Positions 25,682 through 35,017 are shown, numbered from the stretch's first letter. The stretch: 64,000 bases of DNA from Streptomyces fodineus (GCF_001735805.1 NZ_CP017248.1:8308001-8372000), one strand, 5' to 3'. Made by a program: numbers and translations. The notes: generated by a model not told the origin, from the sequence alone.

Positions 25682-26568
25682 GCGGCCCACTCGAACAGCA
25701 CGACGGGCTCGGCCGGGCGGCCCGGCTGGTCGAGCAGCTCGAAGATCCGAGGTGCGAGATGGCCGGGCACCCGTCGGCACCACGACGCGATGAGCTCCGG
25801 ATCCAGGTGTTCGGTGAGCCAGGATACGGCGTCGGTGTAGGTCTGTTGGTAGGCGCCGGCGGGGGCTGGGGCCAGCTCGTGCATACCGATGATGGTCCAG
25901 CCACCACGGTGCGCCGCCAGCGCGGGAAGGGCAGCGTTCTCGTCCGGAGTCCCGAGGATCCCAAGGGTGCCGCCCGCCGCGACCAGGCCGGCCGCCCGGC
26001 CAGGCTGGCCGGTGGCGTCGAAGACCAGGGTGGCACTGGCGGGCTCAACATCGGTCACGCACGTCACCCCGGGCGCCCGACCGATCGGCGCGTACCGGCG
26101 CGCGGTGAGGACCCGTATCCGCTCCGCGCCGTAGCGGCGCAGCGCCAGTACACAGCCCAGGGCAACGGGACCGGACCCCACCACGACCGCATCCTGCACG
26201 ATGGTGGCCGCGGGCAGACGGTTAAGGCCCACGGCGGCCATCAGCTGAAAGCGGCCCACCGCCGACACGGGCAGGGAGGCCCTGCGGGGGACGACGAGCG
26301 CGCCGATCGTACTCGGGGCGAAGGCGGCGCCGTGCGGTGCCGGGGCGAGTACCCAGCCCTCGGGGGCCTCACCCAGGGACATATACCCGGCATCTCGGGC
26401 CGGACCGTGCACGGTGGCAGCCATCTGCCGTCGCTCCGTGCCCGGGCTGAGCACACTGAGCCGCCCGGCCAGCATGCCCTCGGGCACCGCACCGGCGGCC
26501 TGCAGATGTGCCGCCCCAGTGGCGAAGCGCACCCGCGCGCCGCCGTAGGAAAGGGTGGACTCAGTCAT
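25678..26568 (-). CDS. MDR-family (zinc-type alcohol-dehydrogenase-like) oxidoreductase
   Basis: A 296-residue dehydrogenase from ATG 26568, preferred over upstream starts because it overlaps the preceding stop by 8 bases. The GroES-like N-domain contains VLSPGTERRQM. The Rossmann motif VVVGSGPVALGCVLALRRYG is near residue 135, and LVFDATGQPGRAAGLVAAGG and GTLGILG are usual MDR segments. The N-domain is shorter than in full alcohol dehydrogenases and lacks the Cys-rich structural zinc loop. It probably oxidises or reduces an alcohol or ketone of the pathway intermediate. Confidence 0.75.
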   Translation of the reverse strand: MTESTLSYGGARVRFATGAAHLQAAGAVPEGMLAGRLSVLSPGTERRQMAATVHGPARDAGYMSLGEAPEGWVLAPAPHGAAFAPSTIGALVVPRRASLPVSAVGRFQLMAAVGLNRLPAATIVQDAVVVGSGPVALGCVLALRRYGAERIRVLTARRYAPIGRAPGVTCVTDVEPASATLVFDATGQPGRAAGLVAAGGTLGILGTPDENAALPALAAHRGGWTIIGMHELAPAPAGAYQQTYTDAVSWLTEHLDPELIASWCRRVPGHLAPRIFELLDQPGRPAEPVVLFEWAA

Positions 26569-27259
26569 CAAGCGACTCCAGGTAGGCGGGCAGCTCGGTG
26601 AAGTGCCCGATGACACCGACCGGCGCGGGCAGGCCCTCGGGGCGGGGCCCGGAGGCGATCAGGACAGCCCGCATGCCGTGCTCATACGGTCCGATCGCGT
26701 CCTTGGCCGGGGTGTCCCCAACGAACACGATCTCCTCGGCCGGGCAGCCGGCCCTCTCAACGACCGTGTCGTAGAAGCGGGGATGGGGTTTGCGGAATCC
26801 AAGGACGCTGGAGAGCACCAGCGCATCGAAGCAGTCCTCGATACCGGCGGCGCGCAGGGTGCGCCGCCGTACGCTCTCGGGCCGCTGAGTGTTGCAGGAC
26901 AACACGCACACCAGTCCGCTCGCATGAAGCCGGCGCAGCGTCTCGGCGGATCGGGCGTCGACGAAGGCATCGGGCACCGCAGTGAACACCGCCTCGGTGG
27001 CTGCCTGTGGATCCGGGATCACCGCCGCGCACGCGCGGGCGGCACGCGCCAGTTGCTCGGCGAAGGGACTCTGGATATCACTGGCGCGGTCCTCCTGCCG
27101 GACCTCGCGGGCAGCGTCCTCGAACGCGGCCGCGAAGCCCTCGGGGACCGAGGTGTTCTCCAGATCCTTGAGCGCCTGGGAGACCGTGGCCCCGTCGGGA
27201 CTCGGCCCGGGCCGGGCCAGGGTGCCACCGAAGTCCACCGCCAGCGCACGTACCGTCAC
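26561..27259 (-). CDS. HAD-superfamily hydrolase
   Basis: A 232-residue HAD enzyme. Motif I is LAVDFGGTLARPG; the second Asp of the usual DxD is replaced by Gly in DFGGT, a variant found in some HAD proteins. Motif II is CVLSCNTQR, motif III the Lys of FRKPHPRFYD, and motif IV IVFVGDTPAKDAIGP. The GTG start at 27259 overlaps the previous stop (GTGA) and has GGAG 8 bases upstream. It is probably a phosphatase removing a phosphate in the same pathway. The Gly replacement of the acid/base Asp could reduce hydrolase activity. Confidence 0.8.
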   Translation of the reverse strand: MTVRALAVDFGGTLARPGPSPDGATVSQALKDLENTSVPEGFAAAFEDAAREVRQEDRASDIQSPFAEQLARAARACAAVIPDPQAATEAVFTAVPDAFVDARSAETLRRLHASGLVCVLSCNTQRPESVRRRTLRAAGIEDCFDALVLSSVLGFRKPHPRFYDTVVERAGCPAEEIVFVGDTPAKDAIGPYEHGMRAVLIASGPRPEGLPAPVGVIGHFTELPAYLESLDD

Positions 27260-28134
27260 CACGTTGCTCCTTTCACCGAACCGGATGTGAATTCCTCGAT
27301 GCACGAGGCGATGCGCTGCGGGGTACCGCGCGCCGCATGGAGCGGCAGCCGGGCCGCCAAGGCCTGAACGAGGGCGATACGTCGCCGGGCTGCCGCCGCA
27401 TCCTCCACCAGGCGCAGCACCATGGGGGAGGTCTCCAGGATCCGGTCCAGCAGGTGCGTACTGGCACGCAGCCACGCCGTGGCCGCGGTGTGGGTGTCCT
27501 CCGTGTACAGACCAACTCGCGCGGAGGGATCACCGTCGACGGCGACGAGGACAGCCGCCAGAACCCGCCCACCCGCCGGGTCCGTTGCGTCGTTCCAGCG
27601 GCTGCGCAGATCGATCCGGTCGGCATCTGACGGATCGAGGCGCAGTTGGGGAAACCAGCGGGCCACCGCACTGGAGCGGGCCATGAAGGCGCTCGTCCCG
27701 CCGCGTACCGCGGGCGCCGGGTGGACATCGAGCAAGGCGACGTCGCCGGCTGCGGGCCGCCAACCGCGTTCGGCCAATGCGATCGCCACCAGGGTCTTGC
27801 CTGCCCCATGCCCGCCCAGGAGAACCACTGTGCCGTCCCCGTCGGGACGACACAGGACGACAGCGTGCGCGCAGAGCGTGTCGCTGCCGAGGTGCAGCCG
27901 GTGCAGGTGGGCGTTGATCAGCCGGCGGGCGTCGCCCGGGCTCACCCCGTTCTCCAAGGCCAAGTCCGCATGGACGCCCGTGTCGAGGAGCGTGAGTTCG
28001 CCCGACCTAGCCCCCGGAACGTGCGGGGCAAGACGCGGCCACGACGCGGCGAACCCATCGTCTGCTGCCAGCCGCAGTATGCGGCCCCCGCTGCGCAGAG
28101 CGAACACCTGCGGTTCCCGGTCGCGGTGCATCAC
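27256..28134 (-). CDS. HPr-kinase-like P-loop protein (second copy)
   Basis: A 292-residue protein with Walker A GGHGAGKTLVA near residue 108, in the context TVVLLGGHGAGKTLVAIAL and AAGDVALLDVHP, which matches the C-terminal kinase domain of HPr kinase-related proteins. A His-rich strand DTLCAHAVVL precedes it. Such stand-alone HprK-like kinases are known from peptide and small-molecule gene clusters, where they phosphorylate a substrate other than HPr. It shares the start overlap GTGATG with the upstream paralogue. The two copies are diverged, especially outside the P-loop. Confidence 0.7.
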   Translation of the reverse strand: MMHRDREPQVFALRSGGRILRLAADDGFAASWPRLAPHVPGARSGELTLLDTGVHADLALENGVSPGDARRLINAHLHRLHLGSDTLCAHAVVLCRPDGDGTVVLLGGHGAGKTLVAIALAERGWRPAAGDVALLDVHPAPAVRGGTSAFMARSSAVARWFPQLRLDPSDADRIDLRSRWNDATDPAGGRVLAAVLVAVDGDPSARVGLYTEDTHTAATAWLRASTHLLDRILETSPMVLRLVEDAAAARRRIALVQALAARLPLHAARGTPQRIASCIEEFTSGSVKGATW

Positions 28135-29231
28135 GTTCCCACCGCCACACCGGGTACAAGACCAATCAGTGCGTCCCAGACCGGCGCAGTCGGCACCATC
28201 GTCGGGTCACCCACGCGCAGCAGCGCACCAGGCACCTCGGACAGCTCACGCGCCACGTCGTCGGCATCCGCGGACCCACTCGTGCGCGGTCCGCCTGTCA
28301 GCCCCAGCAGATCGCTGGTGAATAGGCGTTGGGCCGGCACGTCCAGCGCCTCCGCAGCGGCGGAGGCGAGGGCGTCCCGATCCAGGGGTACGGCGCGCAC
28401 GGCCGGAGCCTGAGGAGCGTCAGTCCGGGCGATGACGACCACCATGCCCAGCGGCAGGGGCGGCGAGTAGGTGACGCCGAGGGCGGTGCGGTGTTCGGCT
28501 GGGGTCAGTCGCAGACGGCGCCGCACCTGCCCGTCCACCACTCCGTCGAGCAGCGTCCCTACCGCGCGGGGAACCGGTAGATCGACGGGAAGGCAGACCC
28601 GGGTCGGCCACCCCACTACGGTGCCGTCGGGGCCCAGCAGAACCAGGTCATCCGCGAGAAAGGCGGCACCCAACTCCGTGCAGGCCCGGTGGGCGAGTGT
28701 GGACTTGCCACCGCGCTGACCGGCCAGGAACAGCAGCGCCCGGCCGTCGATGGCGACAGCGGATGCGTGAAGCATGCGCCAGCCTGCCTGAAGCAGGCGG
28801 GAGGCGAAGAACACCTTCGCTAGCCAGTCGCACCAGCGGACAGCGCGAGTGTCCCCGGCTGGCAGGACGAGCTGCGTCCTGCGCGCGCACGCGTCCACCT
28901 CGATGACGGCCGTAGCCCAGTCCGGGCGGTAGCGGCCGCTCACTCGCAGGCGCCCGCCCTGGTTGTCCAGCACAGTCAACCGCGGACCGCCCCGCGGCAA
29001 GACCAGCTCCGGCCGGTCGGCTGCCGTCTCTTCGCTGCCTCCCGGACGGGGGTCTTCACCAATCCACACTGACCAGTCAGGCTCTACCGCGAGGTTCATC
29101 ACCTCGCACGCTGGCACCAGCACCGATGTCACACGCTCAAGTAACGCCCCGGTCGGGGCGCTCAAGTGCAGCCGGTAGCCGGCCAGCCGCAACTCTGTCT
29201 CCGCACGCACGGATTGATCCAGACGTGTCAT
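28131..29231 (-). CDS. HPr-kinase-like P-loop protein (first copy), operon leader
   Basis: A 366-residue protein from ATG 29231, preceded by an excellent ribosome site (GGGAGGAGGGAGCAGC). The HprK-like domain carries ALLFLAGQRGGKSTLAHRAC with the P-loop GQRGGKST near 175, followed by AAFLADDLVLLGPDGTVVGW, where LADDLV is the usual HprK motif after the loop. The N-terminal 150 residues resemble the substrate-side region of HprK-like proteins (LRVSGRYRPDWATAVIEVD). It begins the eight-gene operon, and all the next genes overlap or lie close together. The role is inferred: phosphorylation of a hydroxyl on an unknown substrate. Confidence 0.75.
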   Translation of the reverse strand: MTRLDQSVRAETELRLAGYRLHLSAPTGALLERVTSVLVPACEVMNLAVEPDWSVWIGEDPRPGGSEETAADRPELVLPRGGPRLTVLDNQGGRLRVSGRYRPDWATAVIEVDACARRTQLVLPAGDTRAVRWCDWLAKVFFASRLLQAGWRMLHASAVAIDGRALLFLAGQRGGKSTLAHRACTELGAAFLADDLVLLGPDGTVVGWPTRVCLPVDLPVPRAVGTLLDGVVDGQVRRRLRLTPAEHRTALGVTYSPPLPLGMVVVIARTDAPQAPAVRAVPLDRDALASAAAEALDVPAQRLFTSDLLGLTGGPRTSGSADADDVARELSEVPGALLRVGDPTMVPTAPVWDALIGLVPGVAVGT

Positions 29232-29594
29232 GCTGCTCCCTCCTCCCACGTCCCTTCTGTTTTGCATCGGTATCGGCACGCTCTTCCTCTCCGGTCTCCG
29301 CAGGGTCTGGTGAGCTCCGCGAGGGCGAGCGGTCCGGTGCCGCCGCTGCCACGAGCGGGCGACGCTGGGCTCGGCAACTGGGACTTCCGGCAGCTGCCGT
29401 GGGGCACCGTGAGCGTGCTCGGCACGGCACCGACCGGGGCCTAACCTGCTACGGGTGTCGAGGCTTCGCACATCACGTTGGTGATATTGCCGGGGTGATC
29501 CAGAGATGGCGAGAACCGCTTGACGGCGCGCTCTTGTGTGTCTTGGCCAGTGGCAAGGGGCACTGACTCGCCCCGAAGGCGGCACGCTAATCAG
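29232..29594. other. Region upstream of the eight-gene operon
   Basis: This 363-base stretch holds the leftward operon promoter. A frame on the minus strand (29228-29425, 65 codons, GTG start) ends in ATGA overlapping the first operon gene and has mild coding bias, so a small leader or precursor peptide cannot be excluded. On the plus strand, GLGNWDFRQLPWGTVSVLGT (ending at 29444) also looks coding and may be the end of a lost gene. Neither is supported well enough to call. Confidence 0.3.
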
Positions 29595-30239
29595 TCATCC
29601 GCGCATGCCGTGCTCCTCGTCGGGCCCACCCTTCATCGAGTTCTGCATTCGGAGCATGGGGCCGGTGAGTTCCACCGGTGTGTCGAGGCCTGCAAGTAGC
29701 TCGACGATCTTGTCTATGTTGGTCAGCCGTCGCGCGCCTGACTCCAGCATGGACAGGAATGCCTGACTCAACCCTGTCAGCTCAGCCATGTCGCTCTGCC
29801 GTAAGCTGCAAGCAACGCGGACCAGTTGACACAATCTGCCGAAGTCACGGGCGAACAGTGCTTCCTGAACGTCGGGACTGGACCACACTTCGCTGGCCAC
29901 GCGGGCCACGGGACCAGGCTGGCGTTGCGTCCTTCGCGCGCAACTGCTGCAGTATCGTTCCTCGTTGTACCGGCTGAGAATGCACTGGCAGTGCCGACAC
30001 CGGCGGGCGTGGTGCCCTAGGCCCGCATCTACGGCGGGGACGGGCGTTGACTGCTCATGGTCGCCGGGGTAGGCGTGCCAGTGATTCCGCAGAGGCTCAA
30101 TGCCCTCGACGGTCGAGCATGCGGCCTGAAGTATGGAACCTCGCCCGATGGAAGTGCCGACCAGTGAATTGCCCGCCGGGCGTGTGGTGATCGGGGGCAG
30201 ACCCGTTGGCACGGAGGTTCTGGTCGCCGGATAGCGCAT
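29595..30239 (-). CDS. Zinc-ribbon plus XRE-HTH regulator, short form
   Basis: A 214-residue protein with a zinc ribbon, CRHCQCILSRYNEERYCSSC, followed by a linker and an XRE helix-turn-helix with SLRQSDMAELTGLSQAFLSM and LESGARRLTNIDKIVELLAG. It stops soon after the HTH, unlike the longer relatives with a C-terminal TPR domain that I would expect. A paralogue with the same order is at 36922. The first 70 residues before the ribbon have weak coding bias, so the true start may be internal, but no better start is visible. It likely binds DNA; the target is unknown. Confidence 0.75.
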   Translation of the reverse strand: MRYPATRTSVPTGLPPITTRPAGNSLVGTSIGRGSILQAACSTVEGIEPLRNHWHAYPGDHEQSTPVPAVDAGLGHHARRCRHCQCILSRYNEERYCSSCARRTQRQPGPVARVASEVWSSPDVQEALFARDFGRLCQLVRVACSLRQSDMAELTGLSQAFLSMLESGARRLTNIDKIVELLAGLDTPVELTGPMLRMQNSMKGGPDEEHGMRG

Positions 30240-30477
30240 GGCGAGGCTCCATCAGTAGATCGGTGATCTTGTGCGGAACCGAGCACGCTGAGTTGGGTTT
30301 CTGAGATGCGACGAAGCTCCGAGCTCGACTGCGCACCGGCCTGGCGAATCAGTGAAGCCATCTGGCGAGCAGGTAGGAACGTTTCTAGGGGGTTTCTCTC
30401 GGCGCTGAAGGGCTCTCATGCGCACGTCAGGCTGGGTAATCTCGCCGTCGTCGAACGGGGACGACCGGAGGCGTGAC

Positions 30478-31821
30478 GTGACTGGTGAGTCATTAGCAAT
30501 GCACCCGCTGACCTTCGTCCGTCAGTCGAAGGGCTGGGGGAAGGCCGAGCTCGCCCGGCTCATGCAGGTACGAGGCAAACAACTCCGCATCCCGCTGGCG
30601 ACCAATCGCACGACCGTATGGAAGTGGGAACAGGGCCAGGAGCCGGACCTCGACGCCCAGCGCGTCCTCGCCGACTTGCTTCAGGTTTCGTACGAACAGG
30701 TTCGAGTGGAGGGATGGCCGCGATGGCTCCCCGTGTGGGAAGTCACTGGACTCACTGCGCCCTGGACCGAGGCCGGCACCGTCGAGGCCCTGGCTGATCT
30801 GGTTGGGAGTGGCCGTATGGACCGTCGGGGATTTCTCACCATCACCGGCGCCGCGCTGACGGGTCTTGCAGCGAGTTGGGCTGAGGCTCCCTACGCCTTT
30901 GCCTCCGCGCTCAACGGGGACCGAGTCACGGACACTATGGTCTCGACGATCGAACAGCGCATCAGCACACTCCGGACGCTCGACGACCAACTCGGGGGCG
31001 CCCGACTCCTGGAGCAGGCACGCGGCGATCTGGCTCTGATCACCAGTCTCCTGAACGTCGGCCGGTACACAGACGAGATCCGCGTCCGCCTGCACGCCCT
31101 GGCGGCCAGAGTGGCTCACCTGACCGGCTGGATGGCCTACGACGCTGGGCTGAGATCTGCGGGACAGCGGTACTACGTTGGGGCCCTACGGGGTGCCCGT
31201 ACCGCGGGGGACGACGCCTTCGGCGCCTTCGTCCTGGCGGAGATGGGAGTTCACGTCTCCGAGGCCGGACGTACCGCGGAACGCGTGGATCTCATCTCGA
31301 CCGCCATCGACAACGCTCCTCGAACGCTGACGCCCTACACACAGTCCTTCCTCTACCTGCACAAGGCCGAAGCACTGTCCCGGCACGGTGATCACCAGAG
31401 GGCCGGCACGGCGCTGAACCGCGCCGCTGCCCTCTGGGAGCGCGACACTGTGGAGGAAAACCCGGACTGGCTCGACTGGTTCGGCGAGGCGCAACTGAAG
31501 TCGACCGAGGGCAAGGTCCTGCTGCGCGCGGGCCAGGTGGAACGCGCAACGAGTTCGCTGGCGACCTCCGTCAAGAAGGCCGCCCCACGGGACAAAGCGG
31601 TGCGGTCCAGCCGCCTGGCTGAGGCCCGCCTCGCCGGTAATGACCTGGACGGGGCGCTTGACGCCGCGAATTACGGTGCCGAACTCCTCGAAGACAAGGT
31701 CAGCTCCGTACGAGCTCTGGACCGCCTGAAGGAATTCTCCGAGCAGCTCGAACCGTACAAATCCGTCTCAGCCGTCCGCGAGTTCCGAGAGCGCCTTCGG
31801 GCGCTGTCCGCCGCGTCTTGA
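30478..31821 (+). CDS. XRE-family HTH regulator with TPR-like C-terminus
   Basis: A 447-residue regulator. The start GTG 30478 has GGAGG 6 bases upstream. The HTH is LTFVRQSKGWGKAELARLMQ followed by TNRTTVWKWEQGQEPDLDAQ. After it comes a twin-arginine-like segment, MDRRGFLTITGAALTGLAAS, commonly seen inside Streptomyces regulators of this type although they are cytoplasmic. The remaining 280 residues are TPR-like helical repeats. Such proteins often sense a small molecule or peptide and control nearby genes. It is divergent from the zinc-ribbon HTH gene at 29595 and precedes a serine hydrolase gene. Confidence 0.85.
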   Translation: MTGESLAMHPLTFVRQSKGWGKAELARLMQVRGKQLRIPLATNRTTVWKWEQGQEPDLDAQRVLADLLQVSYEQVRVEGWPRWLPVWEVTGLTAPWTEAGTVEALADLVGSGRMDRRGFLTITGAALTGLAASWAEAPYAFASALNGDRVTDTMVSTIEQRISTLRTLDDQLGGARLLEQARGDLALITSLLNVGRYTDEIRVRLHALAARVAHLTGWMAYDAGLRSAGQRYYVGALRGARTAGDDAFGAFVLAEMGVHVSEAGRTAERVDLISTAIDNAPRTLTPYTQSFLYLHKAEALSRHGDHQRAGTALNRAAALWERDTVEENPDWLDWFGEAQLKSTEGKVLLRAGQVERATSSLATSVKKAAPRDKAVRSSRLAEARLAGNDLDGALDAANYGAELLEDKVSSVRALDRLKEFSEQLEPYKSVSAVREFRERLRALSAAS

Positions 31822-31894
31822 TAGGCACCGCCCTGCGCGAAACAATGAGCCCACCCTCCTCGCGGCATGCGGCCAGAGTGCCAGGATGGGCGGC

Positions 31895-33067
31895 ATGACG
31901 ACGATCCACGGTGAGGTAGCGGCCGGGTTCGAACCGGTGCGAGAGGCGTTCGCGGCGAACTTCGACCTGCACGCGGACATCGGCGCGGCGCTCTGCGTTT
32001 ACCACGACGGTCGGCCGGTAGTGGACCTGTGGGGTGGACTCACGGACCCCAACGCTGGTCGTCCATGGACTCGGGACACCCTGCAACTGGTCTACTCAGC
32101 GACCAAAGGCGCAACCGCGACCGCAGTGCACCTGCTGGCCCAGCGCGGCGAGTTGCACGTCGACGCACCGGTGGCCAAGTACTGGCCGGAGTTCGCCGCG
32201 AACGGCAAGGCGGACATCCCGGTGCGCTGGCTGCTGTCTCACCGGGCCGGCCTGGTTGCACTTGATCAACCTGTTCCGTTGGCCGAGGCGTTGAAGTGGG
32301 AGCCGATGGTGACCGCGCTGGCCTCTCAGCGACCTCAGTGGACTCCGGGCACCGCGCACGGATATCACGGTCGGACCTGGGGCTGGCTCGTGGGCGAGGT
32401 GATCCGTCGAGTGTCCGGCCGCACGCCAGGCCGATTCTTCGCTGACGAGATCGCCGCCCCTCTGGGGCTGGACTTCTTCATCGGATTGCCGGTGAGTGAA
32501 CGCGGCCGGGTCAGCCGGATGGTGTACAAGCAACCCGAGGTCGACTTCACAACGCTGCCTCCCGAGTCGATCCCCTCGGAACTCCGTGACTTGGTTGCTT
32601 CCTGGCGCGACCCGAACTCGCTCTCCAACCGGGCCTTCGCCGTCACCAACCCGCCCGAGATCGACTTCAACTCGCCAGAGGTGCAGGCTGCCGAGCTCCC
32701 GGCCTCCAACGGCATCGGCACCGCCCGCGGAATCGCGCGCATGTACGCCGCGCTGATTGGCGAGGTCGACGGCATACGCCTGTTCACGCCGGAAACCCTC
32801 GGATCCGCGACCAAAGAACAGGCCAGCGGGGCGGACCAGGTGATGGTGGTCCCGAGCCGGTTCAGTTCCGGATTCATGCTGCCCACCGAGACCACCCCGA
32901 TGACCGGACCGAACTCCTTCGGCCACACCGGTCGAGGCGGCTCGCTCGGCTTCGCCGACCCGGAGCACGGCATCGCCTTCGGCTACGTGATGAACCACAT
33001 CATTGGCGGCCCCGACGATATGCGTGCGGCGTCGCTGACCGAAGCAGTGCGACGGTCACTGAAGTAG
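31895..33067 (+). CDS. Serine hydrolase of the beta-lactamase/EstB type
   Basis: A 390-residue class C beta-lactamase-fold esterase. The nucleophile motif SxxK is seen as VYSATKGATA near residue 70, the Tyr motif as YHGRTWGWLVG near 150, and the third motif area is FGHTGRGGSLGF near 345 (HTG). These are the hallmarks of EstB-type carboxylesterases and D-aminopeptidase relatives. No signal peptide is evident, which favours a cytoplasmic esterase over a penicillin-binding protein. The start could also be 31886; the ATG at 31895 is preceded by AGGATGGG. The substrate is unknown. Confidence 0.9.
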   Translation: MTTIHGEVAAGFEPVREAFAANFDLHADIGAALCVYHDGRPVVDLWGGLTDPNAGRPWTRDTLQLVYSATKGATATAVHLLAQRGELHVDAPVAKYWPEFAANGKADIPVRWLLSHRAGLVALDQPVPLAEALKWEPMVTALASQRPQWTPGTAHGYHGRTWGWLVGEVIRRVSGRTPGRFFADEIAAPLGLDFFIGLPVSERGRVSRMVYKQPEVDFTTLPPESIPSELRDLVASWRDPNSLSNRAFAVTNPPEIDFNSPEVQAAELPASNGIGTARGIARMYAALIGEVDGIRLFTPETLGSATKEQASGADQVMVVPSRFSSGFMLPTETTPMTGPNSFGHTGRGGSLGFADPEHGIAFGYVMNHIIGGPDDMRAASLTEAVRRSLK

Positions 33068-33208
33068 TGAGGCAAGCGCCCCGGGCTAAGGTCGTCTAAA
33101 CCCAGGAGCACGACGGCCCGCGAGACGCTGGCTCGCGTCGGCACGAGGTCTTCCGTGACGTCTGGTCCCGCCTCCTCGCACGCGCGGTGGAACATGAACA
33201 CCAAGTGA

Positions 33209-34624
33209 TCAGTCGACGAGCTTTGCCAGAGCCGCGTCGATCCGGGCCAGGGTGCGGTCCTTGCCGAGGACCTCCAGAGACTCGAAGAGGGGCAGGCCGA
33301 CCGTGCGGCCCGTGACGGCGACACGCACGGGGGCTTGGGCCTTGCCCAGCTTCAGGCCGTGCTCGTCGCCGGCGGCCAGGACCGCTTCCTTCAGGGACAC
33401 GGGGCTGGTCCAGTCGGCCGTTTCCAGATTGGCGCGGGCCGTGGTCAGGAGGGCGGCCGGGTCGCCCTTCATCGCCTTGTCCCAGGAGGCCTCGTCCTCC
33501 ACCGGCTCCTTCAGGAACAGGAAGTCGACGTTGGCCGTGATGTCTGACAGGACGGCTACGCGAGTCTGGGCGTGAGGGGCGATCGCCTCCCATGCGGCCT
33601 GGTCGAAGTCCTCGGGTGCCCAGCTGGCATATGGGGCACGCAGCCACGGCTCGCAGATCTCGACGAATCTCTCCACCGGCAGGGCACGGATGTACTCGCC
33701 GTTGAACGCGGACAGCTTCTTGATGTCGAAGAAGGCCGGCGAGGTGTTCACGTCCTCGACGCTGAACTTCTGCTCCAGCTCCTCGTACGGACGCAGTTCG
33801 ACGTCGTCGCCAGGGCCCCAGCCGAGCAGCATCAGGTAGTTCGTCATCGCCTCCGGCAGATAGCCCTCCGCGAGGTAGTCCTCAAGAGCGACCTTGTCCC
33901 GGCGCTTGGACAGCTTCTGCCGCTTCTCGTTCACGATCACCGGCAGGTGCGCCCACACCGGAGAGTTCGTGTCGAGCGCCTCCCACAGCAGTTGCTGCTT
34001 GGGCGTGTTCGACAGGTGCTCGTCGCCACGGACGACCAGGGTGATCCCCTCGTCGAGGTCGTCGACCACGTTGGCGATCAGGAAGACCGGGGAGCCGTCG
34101 CCGCGAGCGATGACGAAGTCCTCGATCGCCGAGTTCGGGAAGGACGGCTCACCTCGGATCAGGTCCACGACGACCGTCTCGCCCTCGGCAGGCGTACGGA
34201 ACCGCAGCGCCCGCCCCTCGACGTACTCGAGACCTCGGTCCCTGCAGAAACCGTCGTAGCCGAGGTGCTGCGAACCGGTCCGCTCCTGCACCTGCTCACG
34301 TGTGCAGTCGCAGTAATAGGCCCGGCCCTGCGCATAGAGTTGTTGGGCAGCCTCGCTGTGACGGTCGGCGTTCTGCGACTGGAAGTACGGACCCTCGATA
34401 GTGGGATCGTCCTTGGAGATCCCGATGGACGCGAGCGCGCTGATGATGCCGTCGATCCACTCGGGCCTGTTGCGTGCCGCGTCGGTGTCCTCGATACGCA
34501 GGACGAACTTGCCCCCGGACTGTCGTGCGACGGCCCAGTTGTAGAGAGCCGACCGGGCCCCACCAACATGGAACATTCCGGTCGGAGACGGGGCGAAACG
34601 TACGCGTGTGGAGGCATCAGGCAT
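33209..34624 (-). CDS. gltX: Glutamyl-tRNA synthetase
   Basis: A 471-residue class I synthetase of normal length. The HIGH region is RFAPSPTGMFHVGGARSALY and the KMSKS region is KRQKLSKRRDKVALEDYLAE, both near canonical; RIEDTDAAR after the HIGH loop and the C-terminal anticodon-binding helical region (LAARI-like end, LEVLGKDRTLARIDAALAKL) are present. It charges tRNA-Glu, and in actinomycetes also tRNA-Gln for the amidotransferase route. No T-box-like leader was found upstream, unlike the aspS and serS genes nearby. Because a genome needs only one gltX and this region is accessory in content, it may be a second copy. This copy looks intact. Confidence 0.93.
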   Translation of the reverse strand: MPDASTRVRFAPSPTGMFHVGGARSALYNWAVARQSGGKFVLRIEDTDAARNRPEWIDGIISALASIGISKDDPTIEGPYFQSQNADRHSEAAQQLYAQGRAYYCDCTREQVQERTGSQHLGYDGFCRDRGLEYVEGRALRFRTPAEGETVVVDLIRGEPSFPNSAIEDFVIARGDGSPVFLIANVVDDLDEGITLVVRGDEHLSNTPKQQLLWEALDTNSPVWAHLPVIVNEKRQKLSKRRDKVALEDYLAEGYLPEAMTNYLMLLGWGPGDDVELRPYEELEQKFSVEDVNTSPAFFDIKKLSAFNGEYIRALPVERFVEICEPWLRAPYASWAPEDFDQAAWEAIAPHAQTRVAVLSDITANVDFLFLKEPVEDEASWDKAMKGDPAALLTTARANLETADWTSPVSLKEAVLAAGDEHGLKLGKAQAPVRVAVTGRTVGLPLFESLEVLGKDRTLARIDAALAKLVD

Positions 34625-35017
34625 ACAGGCAGCCTACCGATTTCCCACAGGTACTTGGGTCAGTACGGACGATCACATTCTTCATCTCTACCGAAGATCT
34701 TGCGCTGCCGTCTGAATGGGGGCAAGGCGTTGTCTGCGATCAGGACGGTGTGCACTTCCTGTTCGACGGCTCGGAGACGTCCATTGCGTTGTGCCACCAC
34801 GCAAGTAATTACCCAGAGCATCGAGCGTTGGCAGGGGATGGGCGTGTAGTCCATGACGCCTACTGGACTCGTGGGTGTAGCCGGACAAAGTGTCCGGCCG
34901 CTTCTAGGTCCGAGAGTGGATGTTGAACATGGCACCGCAGCCCGAATCGCTGCCCGTTCTCGCGGCTTGCTCGGCCGCTACCGTGAATGACAGACCAAAG
35001 TGGGGGAGGCGTCGCGC
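34625..35017. other. Intergenic region with a short hairpin
   Basis: About 390 bases between gltX and the XRE regulator at 35018. An 8-bp perfect stem, GCCGGACA and TGTCCGGC, lies at 34880-34898 around AAG. A plus-strand frame between about 34680 and 34926 (SEWGQGVVCDQDGVHFLFDG) has some coding character but no start signal and may be a gene remnant. No RNA gene was recognised. Confidence 0.35.

Noticed and set aside
29166..29444. Plus-strand frame ending GLGNWDFRQLPWGTVSVLGT, which looks like a lasso-peptide core
   Set aside because: Lasso cyclase and protease genes are absent, the leader lacks the usual Thr before the core, and the frame overlaps the first operon gene on the other strand. 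The ending may be a remnant of another gene.
30820..30880. Twin-arginine-like signal MDRRGFLTITGAAL in the XRE regulator at 30478
   Set aside because: It is internal after the HTH and common in this family of cytoplasmic regulators; not an export signal.
32983..33324. Minus-strand frame with MFHRACEEAGPDVTEDLVPT
   Set aside because: Short stretch of good bias after gltX without a start site; the rest overlaps the serine hydrolase gene on the other strand. Not enough support.
33572..34849. A 425-codon plus-strand frame over gltX
   Set aside because: It is antisense to the fully conserved gltX reading frame and has no motif of its own.
34474..34926. Plus-strand frame with SEWGQGVVCDQDGVHFLFDG
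   Set aside because: Partly coding-like but overlaps the start of gltX and lacks a start signal; kept only as a possible remnant.
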